Shown here: in pieces, positions 1-8,775 of the stretch | How positions within the stretch are numbered: position 1 is the stretch's first letter | Layout of the letters: each line of letters starts with the position of its first letter | Source: CAZFQD01 sp964520885 | Lineage (GTDB): Bacteria > Bacillota > Clostridia > Oscillospirales > SIG519 | Direction: 5' to 3' | NCBI GenBank assembly: GCA_964520885.1 | Contig: CAZFQD010000009.1 | Location: forward strand, 1-32,637 | Length of the DNA: 32,637 bases | Notes under the pieces: model-generated | Told to the model about the DNA's origin: nothing | The model's input: only the letters and a program-made list of their open reading frames with translations | Database searches by the model: none | Position numbers and translations under genes: made by a program

Positions 1-22
1 TAACAATTCCTCTTTTTTTCAT
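1..22 (-). CDS. 5' end of a further operon gene, cut by the window edge
   Basis: An ATG at 22-20 on the minus strand is preceded by a strong ribosome binding site (AGAGGGG, six bases before the ATG). It opens a frame of seven codons (MKKRGIV) before the window ends. It starts 28 bases after the stop of the mutarotase gene, so it is probably the next gene of the same operon. A sugar isomerase or other rhamnose-pathway gene would be a natural follow-on to a mutarotase, but seven residues cannot identify it. Confidence refers to a gene starting here, not to any function. Confidence 0.6.
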
Positions 23-50
23 ATGAATCCCCTCTTAACAGCCTTATCAA

Positions 51-374
51 TTAGTCCTGATGAAATACTTCCTCCATATCAGACCACCATTCACCGGCTT
101 TCGCACTCTCTACAGGGTTCTGACAAGGTTTACAAATAGACCACCATTCTTTATTCTTTTCATTGCTTGCCATTTTTCCCATATCCTTTTCAAAATCATC
201 GCCGATATATTCAAAGTAAGCGAACAATAAACCGTCCTTCAAGAAAATGCTGTAATTTCTTAAGTTGCAGTCATAAATCAGCTTTTCTATTTCCGGCCAT
301 ATCTTTTTATGAAGTTCTTTATATTCCTGCTCCTTTTCGGGTTTTAAATGAATGATTTGTCCATAGCGTTTCAT
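51..374 (-). CDS. rhaM: L-rhamnose mutarotase (RhaM family)
   Basis: This small cytoplasmic enzyme of 107 residues would interconvert the alpha and beta anomers of L-rhamnose so the released sugar matches the form taken by the isomerase. The length is typical of the family. The pattern around residues 18-28 (Y18, H22, then I-W-P-E) matches the catalytic Tyr18 and His22 of the E. coli enzyme, and a double Trp (EWW) in the middle and the EVF ending also fit. The start is set by AAAGGAG seven bases before the ATG. It lies 13 bases after the DUF5703 gene at the distal end of the operon. Relatives sometimes act near other deoxy-sugars, so rhamnose is the best guess rather than proven. Confidence 0.93.
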   Translation of the reverse strand: MKRYGQIIHLKPEKEQEYKELHKKIWPEIEKLIYDCNLRNYSIFLKDGLLFAYFEYIGDDFEKDMGKMASNEKNKEWWSICKPCQNPVESAKAGEWWSDMEEVFHQD

Positions 375-387
375 AAGCTTTCTCCTT

Positions 388-2712
388 TCAAATACACATG
401 ATAATATCTTTTCCCCTCTCTTTGGGAGTTACGATTAACTTTTCGATTTTTTGATTTTTATAAACACATTCCACTGTGGTGTTTTTGGGTGCGTATAATT
501 TAAAGCTTACATTCCAATCCTTCGAAAAGGCAGGCAACAAATATATGTTATCTTCATCGGTCTGAAAGGTCATTAATTGAAGTGTGTTCAGAATATTTGC
601 TCCGTGATCTGTATCGGGAACCGCATCATAAATTGGCCCCCACATCGCAGGGAAAGAATATCCCGGGTTTTTTAAAGCACAGTTATTTTCCAGTATCTCT
701 CTAGCGTCATCGGCAAGCCCTAATAAGGCTGCCGCCATCCCTATGTATTGCCAGCCGGAATAGCTTGGCGTACCCGGTGTTTCGCCGATTACAAACGGAC
801 GGAAGGTGCCGGAATTCTTAACAGACCTTTTATAGGTATTTACAGCGAAGTCAAACATCGGTTTATGATGTGCAAACAGTTTAAAAGGAAATATGGTATA
901 AAGTTCGGTCGGCTCACAGTTATATTTAGTTTTGTTATATTCTTCGGCAGGTGAAACAAACAATTGATTGTCTTCATATTCCGTAGGAATTTCAGGAACG
1001 ATACTTTGAAAATGAACGAAATAGTCATATTCTTGAATAAGTGCTTTAGGCAATTTAAAAATACAGTCTAAGCACGCTTTCAGCCCGGCAATCACGGTTA
1101 CCGGATTTTTTGTATCCCAGTAGCTTTCAACGCAATGTAACGGCTCCATAACAAGCCTGCCGTTTTCTCTTTCAGTGAATCTTGTTTCAATATACAAAAA
1201 GAGTTCCTTTGCATAAGGCAAAAGCTCATGTAGCAGAAAATCCTGATCCGCCAAATACGCATAATAGTCAAACATCAATGTAATAAGCTCTAAACCGGGC
1301 GATATATCAACTGCTCCGCCACTTCTGTTTTCAGAATAGCCGACAGCCTTGTTTGTTCTGTCAAGCCCATAAATACTTGCAGACTGCAGACCGCAGGTTA
1401 AGGTCATTTCTGTGTTATGCTGCCCTTCGGCATGATAAAAAATCTTTGCTCTTGCTCTGTTCAAATCCCAAAAGCTTCTGTAATACCGGAACAGATTTTT
1501 CAGGTTTTGGGCTTCCCCTCTAGCGGACATTGAAAAATACGGATGCCTTATATTCTGCCATAAATGTTCAGTGCACCACGAGCGTTCATCGGGGTTAATA
1601 TCCATATTCGGTTCGGCTAATGGAATAGAAGTAAAGCCTTTCCCGAAATTGTTGATTGAAAAATGCTCATTGTTACCCGGCATTAAATTGAAAAGCATGC
1701 CATTGTAATAAATCGGGAAATCACCCTGTGAGCAACAGGCAGTCATCCATTTTGTAAGGATATAGGCTTGCGTGACCGGAGGTAAATCATTATTTAAAGG
1801 ATATGCCTTTTCTCTTGCCACATCATATATGGCTTGTTCAATAACAGGTTCAATTTCTTGATCACCCTCAACAAAAATCCAGCTTTTGCTCCAATAGGCA
1901 TTCCACCAGTCGGCTGTTAACCGAAATGCTTTTTCAAAATCCGGCAGTTGGCTGTGAATATGCTTTAATTTATTTACAAATGCATCTTCGCTGTGAATTT
2001 GCTCACTGTGTGTAGTAATTCTGACTTCAAAGGAATTGGTACGGTTTTTTACAAGTGCTCCGTCCGAATGCAGTGTGCTGTTTCCTTCAAGGGATAAAAG
2101 TCCGCCAAAAATCCTGCCTGTTAAAAAGTCGGGAATTTTGTCCATATGTTCGCCAACCGCTTGAAGTTCTGCGGTAAATTTTATAATATTCTCTTCGTTT
2201 TTATGATAAAAAACAATATTTTCTTCATTCGCAAAAACTTTATCGGGGCTTTCTGCTATATTCCCGTTGATTTCTTCTCTTTTGCTGTATTCGGTTCTCC
2301 AGTTGATATAGGTAACCTTGACATCGGTTTCCTTTTCCGAAAAACCGGATATATAAACCGAAGAGTCATTTTTACTCACAAAAAGCTTGATTTCAACCTG
2401 ATCTCCGGATTCCCCTGCAAGAATTCTTATGTAGCCGTCAACCAGGTTCAATTCCTGTAAAAACGGTTTCCTATGCAGAAAAGGATTGGGATAAAGGCTT
2501 ATTTTCACTTTTCCCAATTTTACCGTTCTGTCCAGCTCCGTAATAGAATCAGTTCTGGCGATATAAAACTGCAAATCCCCGTCTTCTTCTACCCAAACAC
2601 TTAACCCTATTTCTCCGTTTCCGATCGGCATAGAGGTTCTGTCACTGATTCCCGGAGAATTGTATATCACATTGTAATCATTTATTTTTTTTAATACATC
2701 ATTCAACTTCAA
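388..2712 (-). CDS. DUF5703-type (alpha/alpha)6-barrel glycosidase-like protein
   Basis: The 774-residue protein has no signal peptide, so it is likely cytoplasmic. Residues 31-56 carry the DUF5703 pattern: GNGEIG, then LSVWVEEDGDL, then YIARTDS, followed by a beta-sandwich segment with LGKVKISLYPNPF (67-78). The rest is rich in Trp and aromatic residues, as in six-hairpin glycosidases related to GH95 and GH65 (for example WCTEHLWQN and the ARAKIFYHAEGQHNTEM stretch). I recall DUF5703 proteins from glycan-degradation loci but no settled reaction, so the activity stays open; removal of a deoxy-sugar such as rhamnose or fucose would fit the adjacent mutarotase. The first codon is TTG with a poor ribosome site (GAGGG about 12 bases upstream), and a second TTG at codon 3 is also possible. 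It follows the esterase gene by 8 bases. Confidence 0.8.
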   Translation of the reverse strand: MKLNDVLKKINDYNVIYNSPGISDRTSMPIGNGEIGLSVWVEEDGDLQFYIARTDSITELDRTVKLGKVKISLYPNPFLHRKPFLQELNLVDGYIRILAGESGDQVEIKLFVSKNDSSVYISGFSEKETDVKVTYINWRTEYSKREEINGNIAESPDKVFANEENIVFYHKNEENIIKFTAELQAVGEHMDKIPDFLTGRIFGGLLSLEGNSTLHSDGALVKNRTNSFEVRITTHSEQIHSEDAFVNKLKHIHSQLPDFEKAFRLTADWWNAYWSKSWIFVEGDQEIEPVIEQAIYDVAREKAYPLNNDLPPVTQAYILTKWMTACCSQGDFPIYYNGMLFNLMPGNNEHFSINNFGKGFTSIPLAEPNMDINPDERSWCTEHLWQNIRHPYFSMSARGEAQNLKNLFRYYRSFWDLNRARAKIFYHAEGQHNTEMTLTCGLQSASIYGLDRTNKAVGYSENRSGGAVDISPGLELITLMFDYYAYLADQDFLLHELLPYAKELFLYIETRFTERENGRLVMEPLHCVESYWDTKNPVTVIAGLKACLDCIFKLPKALIQEYDYFVHFQSIVPEIPTEYEDNQLFVSPAEEYNKTKYNCEPTELYTIFPFKLFAHHKPMFDFAVNTYKRSVKNSGTFRPFVIGETPGTPSYSGWQYIGMAAALLGLADDAREILENNCALKNPGYSFPAMWGPIYDAVPDTDHGANILNTLQLMTFQTDEDNIYLLPAFSKDWNVSFKLYAPKNTTVECVYKNQKIEKLIVTPKERGKDIIMCI

Positions 2713-2720
2713 TCACCAAA

Positions 2721-4103
2721 TTAACCCTCTATTTTATATCGGTAAAAGCTTAATAAAGGCAGTCCGCTACCCATGTCATAGGGAATGTTGGAATGAGGTG
2801 TGAGCTTTGCAGCAAAGGAAACAAAGCACTCTTTTCCACATTCTTCCGAAAGCCACAGGAAAACTATATTTTTATCCACTGCGATATCACTTATTATAAG
2901 TTCTCCGTTTTCATCAAAGGCTTCGAACTGCATATCCTGAGGCAGAAGTCCCAGCGTGTTGATTGTCAGATACACATTTTCAAATTCAATTGCAATTTTA
3001 TTTTTACCTACAAGGCTTGCCGATTTTATGTTTGGGGCTTTTCCATAAACTTTTTTATGGTGTATTTCTCTCAAAACCATTCTTCCGAGCCGTTCACCAA
3101 TGACCATATTGGAAGCAGAGCTATTGTGAATCCCATCCGATAAACCAAGGTCTATTGTCGGAACAACAAAAACAAACGGAATTTTTTCGGCAGCCTGCCT
3201 TTGGTTTTCACGGATGATGCTCCAAAAACGGCCATTATTCATATTGGAAGCTTCGGGAATTGTTTTGTTTAACTGTACCGTAAAAATCGGTAAATCCTCA
3301 TCGTTCAATTCTTTTCTGATACTTCTTACCATGTTCGTAAATCTTTCAAGATACGTTTTGGAAAGCTTTTCTGTACAATCACTACATCCCTGATACCACA
3401 ACACTCCGGCTATGGTTCCTTTTTGATTTGTGCTCTTTTTAACTACATCAATCATATTGTTATAGAGTTCTGCACTTTCAAACGGATTCCATGAAGAGAG
3501 TGCCGAACCGCCTTTTGCTGTCTGAATCAGCCCAATGGGATAATGAAGATGTTGTCTTATTGTTTTTGCAAAGGACAAATAGGGTGAATGACCTGAAATT
3601 CTGACTTCAGAATTAATCTCATGCGCTGTGCAGGTGGAATCATTCATAGGATGCGTTGCCATATCCCAGTTTTCTCTGTTTCTAAATAAGTGAATATAGG
3701 GATCAGGCGGATCAACAACAGGGGTTCTGCCATAGCCGGACGAATTGCTCTGACCGGCTATGACAAACAAATCTCCCACTCCGATATGAAAGATTGAATC
3801 ACCTTGATAACCCCATTCAACCCCGCCAAGATACGGATTGAGTGACGTTTCAATTCTGTAAAGCCCGCCGGCAGGAACACCTTTGATCTTTGCTGTAAAA
3901 CAGCCGTTTTCGGTTATATCTGCATGAAACCATTCAATTACGGACATTTGCGTGTTTTCACAAACTAAACGAACCCAAACCTTATTTTCCTGTTCGTCCG
4001 GTTGGATAAAGCTACCTTCCAAATTAATATCTGCAAATCCGTTTTTCTGCTGATATATCTGCCAGTCAACTGCACCTTTGGTTATAGTTATTATACGCGC
4101 CAT
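2721..4103 (-). CDS. SASA-family carbohydrate acetylesterase
   Basis: This 460-residue cytoplasmic protein belongs to the sialate O-acetylesterase (SASA, formerly DUF303) group of SGNH-fold esterases. Visible blocks are GQSNSSGYGR at 117-126 with the nucleophile Ser119, KGGS at 197-200, WYQGCSD at 236-242, and DGIH at 323-326 supplying the catalytic Asp and His. A beta-sandwich N-terminal region of about 110 residues precedes the catalytic core, as in other family members. It would remove O-acetyl groups from imported oligosaccharides; sialic acid itself is not implied, because the family acts on many acetylated sugars. The start has GGGAGG eight bases before the ATG. It lies between the GH26 and DUF5703 genes, which supports a role in stripping an acetylated polysaccharide. 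Confidence 0.86.
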   Translation of the reverse strand: MARIITITKGAVDWQIYQQKNGFADINLEGSFIQPDEQENKVWVRLVCENTQMSVIEWFHADITENGCFTAKIKGVPAGGLYRIETSLNPYLGGVEWGYQGDSIFHIGVGDLFVIAGQSNSSGYGRTPVVDPPDPYIHLFRNRENWDMATHPMNDSTCTAHEINSEVRISGHSPYLSFAKTIRQHLHYPIGLIQTAKGGSALSSWNPFESAELYNNMIDVVKKSTNQKGTIAGVLWYQGCSDCTEKLSKTYLERFTNMVRSIRKELNDEDLPIFTVQLNKTIPEASNMNNGRFWSIIRENQRQAAEKIPFVFVVPTIDLGLSDGIHNSSASNMVIGERLGRMVLREIHHKKVYGKAPNIKSASLVGKNKIAIEFENVYLTINTLGLLPQDMQFEAFDENGELIISDIAVDKNIVFLWLSEECGKECFVSFAAKLTPHSNIPYDMGSGLPLLSFYRYKIEG

Positions 4104-4147
4104 TGATATTTCCTCCCGATACCGACATACATTTACTTGTCGAACAA

Positions 4148-6328
4148 CTATTCATCCTTTTTCTTTTTCATTTTCAGAAATACAATCAGCGCTGCAACAA
4201 TGATGAGTGCGAGTGCTACAATAATACCAATGATGATAATGAATGTATTATCTGATTCTCCAGAGGATTTAGAAGATGAACTAACCGATTTTCCCGAGCT
4301 CGTATTACTGCTATCCGAGGTAGTAACTTCTGAACTTACGGCAGTATCAGAGGAAACATTCTCATTGGAAGAGGAAACATTCTCATTGGAAAGGCTTGTA
4401 AAACTGTTGTTCACAACAATATCATCTGTTTTAATCCCATAAAGTTCAAGCTCACAAATCGCAGTTCTGGTCTTATCGACTTCCAAGTTGGAATAATTCG
4501 GTTTTGTAATATATAACCGCACATAATTCGCTTCAAATTGTGTCACATCTCTTTGATTACCGTTTGCTCTGTTCCCTTTAACAATATCAACGTCGGTCCA
4601 ATGTTCTGCATCCAAACTGCTTTGCAGTTTGAAATCAACTGTGTTGAACAAATCACTTTCCATATTATAACCGGCATGTTTAACAATCCAACGAGATATT
4701 GTGTAAGTTCCCTGTAAATCAATTGCAACCCAACTTGGGACTTCTTTATATGTATCCCATTTTGACAACAAGCCATCGTTGATTTTGTATTTCGTACCAT
4801 TCGGATCATTAGCCATAACCGGCTTATCTAAAGCAACATTTTGCGTAATGGTATTTTTTTCTACCTTTATGGACTTGATCTTTTTATAGGCACCATGCTT
4901 TTCGAGATTGGGGTAATCACTTATGAATATCCATTTTGTGCCGGTAAAATTATCCCCACTAAAACAACTTATCGTGGTACCTTCATTCAAATCGATGCTC
5001 TTGATATCGGAAACATCAATGCCCTTTTTGCTTAAATCACTTGCAGTATAGCTGCCTAAATCCAAACTTTTAAAATTCCCTGTATAATTTGTTGTATTAT
5101 AAAACCTTACATTACCGGGAGAAGTGAATACGCCGTTTTTGAAATTTGGAAGATCTTCGAGATTGTATACATACGGCGAATTCATAAAGATAGCACCGTT
5201 TATATTTCCCTTTTTACCGATCGCAAGTTCATTGGGCAATACAGAATATGCCCCCCCATAAATTGAAACAAAGGTTGTGGCTGGGTAATACATTAAGGTG
5301 GAATTCAATTTATTAAACCAGTCATAGCCATCTTTTGTCGTTTGGGCCGCAACAGCATCTCCGCCTCTTACGCTATATTCCGAAAAACCTAACGGTTTAC
5401 CTGTGCTCACAACCCAATCATAATCTGGAAAGTCTTCCGGTGTGTTTGTTCCATTCTTATCGGGAGAACAATAAATTGTTGGTGAAATAACATCTACATA
5501 TTCATCCCCTGCATAAAAATCCGGCATATTAGTGTCTGTTGATGGGGCATAAACTGACGGAGCATATACTAAAAGAACATTGTCAAGATGTCTTTCATTA
5601 TAGAAATAATCATACATCTGTCGCCAAACATTGCGAAAAGCCGCATATCCTTCTTCTGAATCACAATAGGAGCCAAACAACCAAGGTCCATTTGTTTCAA
5701 CAAACGGACGAAACATAACACAATTAACCCCAATATCTTTTAAATACTGCAACCAATCTGCCCATCCCTTGAGTACTACATCTCTATAAAAATTATATAT
5801 TTCCATATTTCTGTTTGGATTGGAGCTGTCATATTGAATCGGCAGATTTTTTTGATCATCAATGCCATATTTTCTCGCCATTTCCATAGTTTCAACTTGA
5901 AACATGCTGTCGGGATGCGAAAGAATAATAGCTCCTTCATTATAATGCTTGAGCATTTGAGCTGCAGTCAATTTCCATGTTGGGTGTGATTCAGGTGCAT
6001 CATACGATTTTGTAGATGTATCATACTCTAAAGCACCAGACCACAAGCCAGGTGCAACACCAAGCTCTTTCCTAACAAGCTCATAGTTATCCCCAATTGG
6101 GGTACTCACATTTACAGCATCATGAAAGCCAGAAACGAACCCCTTCTTTGTTGACAGGTAAGACAGGTAATTCAAAACATTGCGGCATTCCTGATTGGAA
6201 TTTTGATTAACTGGTTCAAGCGCTTTGACTATAGATGGATTAGCAGAATATAACAAACCCACTGTACCGAGAACAACCAAAAAGCTGACTAACAACGAAA
6301 TAATTTTCTTCATTAACTTGCTGAACAT
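4148..6328 (-). CDS. Membrane-anchored GH26 enzyme with crystallin-like and discoidin domains
   Basis: A secreted endo-acting glycosidase, probably beta-mannanase-like, of 726 residues from the ATG at 6328. AGGAGG lies six bases before that ATG, and the longer frame from 6343 would put this site inside the gene. Order of parts: signal peptide (about 1-36); GH26 barrel (about 45-385) with SHPD near 137, FRPFVETNG with acid/base Glu211, and FSEYS with nucleophile Glu317; a beta/gamma-crystallin-like segment (about 403-491); an F5/8 type C (CBM32-like) domain (about 495-631); a Ser-rich linker; one membrane helix (about 695-717); and a KMKKKKDE tail. It should therefore sit on the outer face of the membrane. 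The His normally just before the acid/base Glu is Val here. GH26 also holds xylanases and lichenases, so the substrate is uncertain. Confidence 0.86.
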   Translation of the reverse strand: MFSKLMKKIISLLVSFLVVLGTVGLLYSANPSIVKALEPVNQNSNQECRNVLNYLSYLSTKKGFVSGFHDAVNVSTPIGDNYELVRKELGVAPGLWSGALEYDTSTKSYDAPESHPTWKLTAAQMLKHYNEGAIILSHPDSMFQVETMEMARKYGIDDQKNLPIQYDSSNPNRNMEIYNFYRDVVLKGWADWLQYLKDIGVNCVMFRPFVETNGPWLFGSYCDSEEGYAAFRNVWRQMYDYFYNERHLDNVLLVYAPSVYAPSTDTNMPDFYAGDEYVDVISPTIYCSPDKNGTNTPEDFPDYDWVVSTGKPLGFSEYSVRGGDAVAAQTTKDGYDWFNKLNSTLMYYPATTFVSIYGGAYSVLPNELAIGKKGNINGAIFMNSPYVYNLEDLPNFKNGVFTSPGNVRFYNTTNYTGNFKSLDLGSYTASDLSKKGIDVSDIKSIDLNEGTTISCFSGDNFTGTKWIFISDYPNLEKHGAYKKIKSIKVEKNTITQNVALDKPVMANDPNGTKYKINDGLLSKWDTYKEVPSWVAIDLQGTYTISRWIVKHAGYNMESDLFNTVDFKLQSSLDAEHWTDVDIVKGNRANGNQRDVTQFEANYVRLYITKPNYSNLEVDKTRTAICELELYGIKTDDIVVNNSFTSLSNENVSSSNENVSSDTAVSSEVTTSDSSNTSSGKSVSSSSKSSGESDNTFIIIIGIIVALALIIVAALIVFLKMKKKKDE
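4350..4391. repeat. 21-bp perfect tandem duplication in the GH26 linker
   Basis: Two adjacent identical 21-base units (4350-4370 and 4371-4391) encode a doubled SNENVSS-type segment in the Ser-rich linker before the membrane helix of the GH26 protein. The unit is a multiple of three, so copy-number change would lengthen or shorten the stalk without breaking the frame. Confidence 0.9.
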
Positions 6329-6353
6329 AATTGACCTCCTCATTAAATAATTA

Positions 6354-8756
6354 TTATGAATTAATTTTTAAGATATCGTAAAATTCTCCAGGATGCGTAT
6401 CAAAGGAATAGGTTAAATAATGTGTGTGTCTTTCAAGCCTTTCCTCATAGCTTATATGATTGCCTTTGGTATCAATAATTGCAATCTTTTCATTCCACGG
6501 AGCTTGAACAGTTGCTCTTTGCCCTTTTTCGCTGTGTATCACAATATATTCTACCTCACCATTCTTAAAAGAGCTTGAAACTAAAAAAGCTCCCTTTGCC
6601 CTTAAATTTACAAATCTTGCATCCTTATCTTTCGGCCATGATGGAAAAAAGCGAAGTATGTCTTCATAGCTTTGCAAAAGAAAAGAATTTATATTTTGAA
6701 CTGTTGACATTAGCTGGACGCCGTGATAAGTTTCCCATGCATCTAAATTATTTCGCATACGCATCCTTAAAACCCTTTCTAACTGGTTGCATATGACTTG
6801 AGGATCATACTTACAACTTGCGGCCATAGTAAAAAGTTGTGCAAAAGCTAAGGAGTCATTCCATCCGTTTACTTTATCAATAGTATTTCTTGCGGTCTGC
6901 AATAAAGAAGGATCTGAGCTGATACCCTCTACTTGTGCCGGATACAATAAATGAAGCAATGCAGGTGTATCATAATCAACAATCCCACCCTCTTTTCTTA
7001 AATATGTAATCTGACCATCCTTCATACTTTCCGATTCCTTAAAGCATAATACACCTTCAAACATAGTTGTGGGATATTCGCTTAAGTGATCAAGAACATC
7101 TTGCCAGCGTAACACTTCATTTTTATCAATGTCTAAATCCTTACTAAATTCAATTAAAGATTTGAAAGTATGCCGTATAAAAGCTAAATCTATGATTGAA
7201 TTTTTATCTACTTCTCCACCGGTTTCCAATTCACGAGCACTGCTTTCTAAAACAACATATCGGAAACCTCCGTTAGGAAAATATTCCTTTTTGAGATAAT
7301 CCAACCAAAAATCAGCATTTAATTTCAAAAAGGGATATGCTGTTTCTTTTAGAAAATCAGTGTCTTTTGTATATTGGTAATACTCAGCAAAAAAAACTCC
7401 TAAATAAGAGGAAACACTGAGCTGATCCTGATAAAGTTTGTCACGATTCTTAATTGGCGCCTTCTCAACAGGTTTCCACTCCTTTTCTATATATTCCCAT
7501 CCTTTTTGATTTTTGCTGAAAACAAAGGGGGATCTTGCAAAGCATACGCCATCGTACCCAGCAGCTGCGGCTCTGTCAAGTGCATTTTTTAAATCGGCTG
7601 TTAACTGTGCAAAATAAGGTTGCACAAATTCAGGCATATTGCATGATAAGGCACCATCGAAATTAGTTTGGAAATTGTAGTTATAGAAATTTGCATTGTT
7701 CCACCATGGATAATCTGTTGTGGCAAAACTTCCGAAGATACCCGGCGCAACCTTGCCTGCACGGACTGCACAGCCTCTTTGATATTGAGCACCTGCATAA
7801 TACCGGTCAAACATATAGTTATTTGTTCTTACATAAGAACGTTTCCAGTATTCTTCCCACCATTTTAAATGCTCGGCTTTTTTTGTTTCCAAAGCTTTTT
7901 CATCAATTGCTTTTAATTTTTCACATGCATTTTTGATGTATTCCTCTGTTGACGGAATAGCAACAGCACAACCTCCGTCACCCAAAACTACTGTTGCGAT
8001 TTTAATATTCTGACCCGGCATTAGCATAATTCTATAATAAGAATAAGAATATTTGTCAGTGAAGCACTCAACTTTACAATCTCCAATAATCTTTACTGCA
8101 ATTACTGCTTTTGAAATCCAATCAAGTCCTTTGGCATCCTTTGCTGTTTTTCTTGTAGAATAAATGAAACCATCATTTAATCCGGAATTATTAATCAACT
8201 GTTCTACATCTTTTTCTGGCTCTTTATACTCACGTTGTGGCCAATTTACGTAGTCAGCTGCAATTCTTGTCCATGAACGAACTTCTAAAATAAAAGGTTT
8301 ATACCCACTGTTTTGAAAATCGTTTATAATTAAATTTTCCTTTGCAGAAGTAAATACTTCGGATTCGTAGATATAAGCGCCCATCCACTGTTTAATATTA
8401 ATTTTTGCATTTAAAATATCTAACTTTTGGCTGGTTCTATTGGATTTAGATTTGATTTCTTCCCCACTGTCATCAAGAATCTTTATTGATAGTCCTCCAA
8501 TTGTTTTCATGCACTTGCCTGCATACCAAAAAGAACCGGCTACTGTACTTCCAAAATCAGTTTTGTTGATAAAATAATTGATACTTTCTTTTGTTGTCCC
8601 TAATACGACACCCAAATCTCCGTTTCCCATCTTATGTCCATCTGGCCAATGTTTATCTTCTGCATCAACATAAGTTGTATATTCACCCACGATTTGCGAT
8701 AAATGCTTTTTTTGCTCTTCCCATATCTGTTCTTGACTGCATACATTAAAATTCAT
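6354..8756 (-). CDS. GH95-like (alpha/alpha)6-barrel glycosidase
   Basis: A cytoplasmic protein of 800 residues with no signal peptide. The N-terminal beta-sandwich contains MGNGDLGVVLG (43-53), the same GNGxxG entry motif seen in GH95 and GH65 relatives and in the two other barrel enzymes of this window. The middle has APGIFGSF, TDYPWW and NYNFQTN, which resembles the substrate-pocket region of GH95 alpha-L-fucosidases, and an ELETGGEVD stretch. It is similar in layout but clearly diverged from characterised fucosidases, so fucose, galactose or another sugar could be the target. The start is chosen at the ATG at 8756 because GGAGG lies eight bases upstream; a TTG at 8771 would include that site. 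It lies between the phosphorylase (start 19 bases after its stop) and the GH26 gene. Confidence 0.75.
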   Translation of the reverse strand: MNFNVCSQEQIWEEQKKHLSQIVGEYTTYVDAEDKHWPDGHKMGNGDLGVVLGTTKESINYFINKTDFGSTVAGSFWYAGKCMKTIGGLSIKILDDSGEEIKSKSNRTSQKLDILNAKINIKQWMGAYIYESEVFTSAKENLIINDFQNSGYKPFILEVRSWTRIAADYVNWPQREYKEPEKDVEQLINNSGLNDGFIYSTRKTAKDAKGLDWISKAVIAVKIIGDCKVECFTDKYSYSYYRIMLMPGQNIKIATVVLGDGGCAVAIPSTEEYIKNACEKLKAIDEKALETKKAEHLKWWEEYWKRSYVRTNNYMFDRYYAGAQYQRGCAVRAGKVAPGIFGSFATTDYPWWNNANFYNYNFQTNFDGALSCNMPEFVQPYFAQLTADLKNALDRAAAAGYDGVCFARSPFVFSKNQKGWEYIEKEWKPVEKAPIKNRDKLYQDQLSVSSYLGVFFAEYYQYTKDTDFLKETAYPFLKLNADFWLDYLKKEYFPNGGFRYVVLESSARELETGGEVDKNSIIDLAFIRHTFKSLIEFSKDLDIDKNEVLRWQDVLDHLSEYPTTMFEGVLCFKESESMKDGQITYLRKEGGIVDYDTPALLHLLYPAQVEGISSDPSLLQTARNTIDKVNGWNDSLAFAQLFTMAASCKYDPQVICNQLERVLRMRMRNNLDAWETYHGVQLMSTVQNINSFLLQSYEDILRFFPSWPKDKDARFVNLRAKGAFLVSSSFKNGEVEYIVIHSEKGQRATVQAPWNEKIAIIDTKGNHISYEERLERHTHYLTYSFDTHPGEFYDILKINS

Positions 8757-8775
8757 TTTCTTTTCCTCCAATTTA

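Noticed and set aside
7835..7846. AACGTTTC match resembling the operator motif
   Set aside because: Only 8 of 12 bases match, and it lies deep inside the GH95-like coding region with no promoter nearby.
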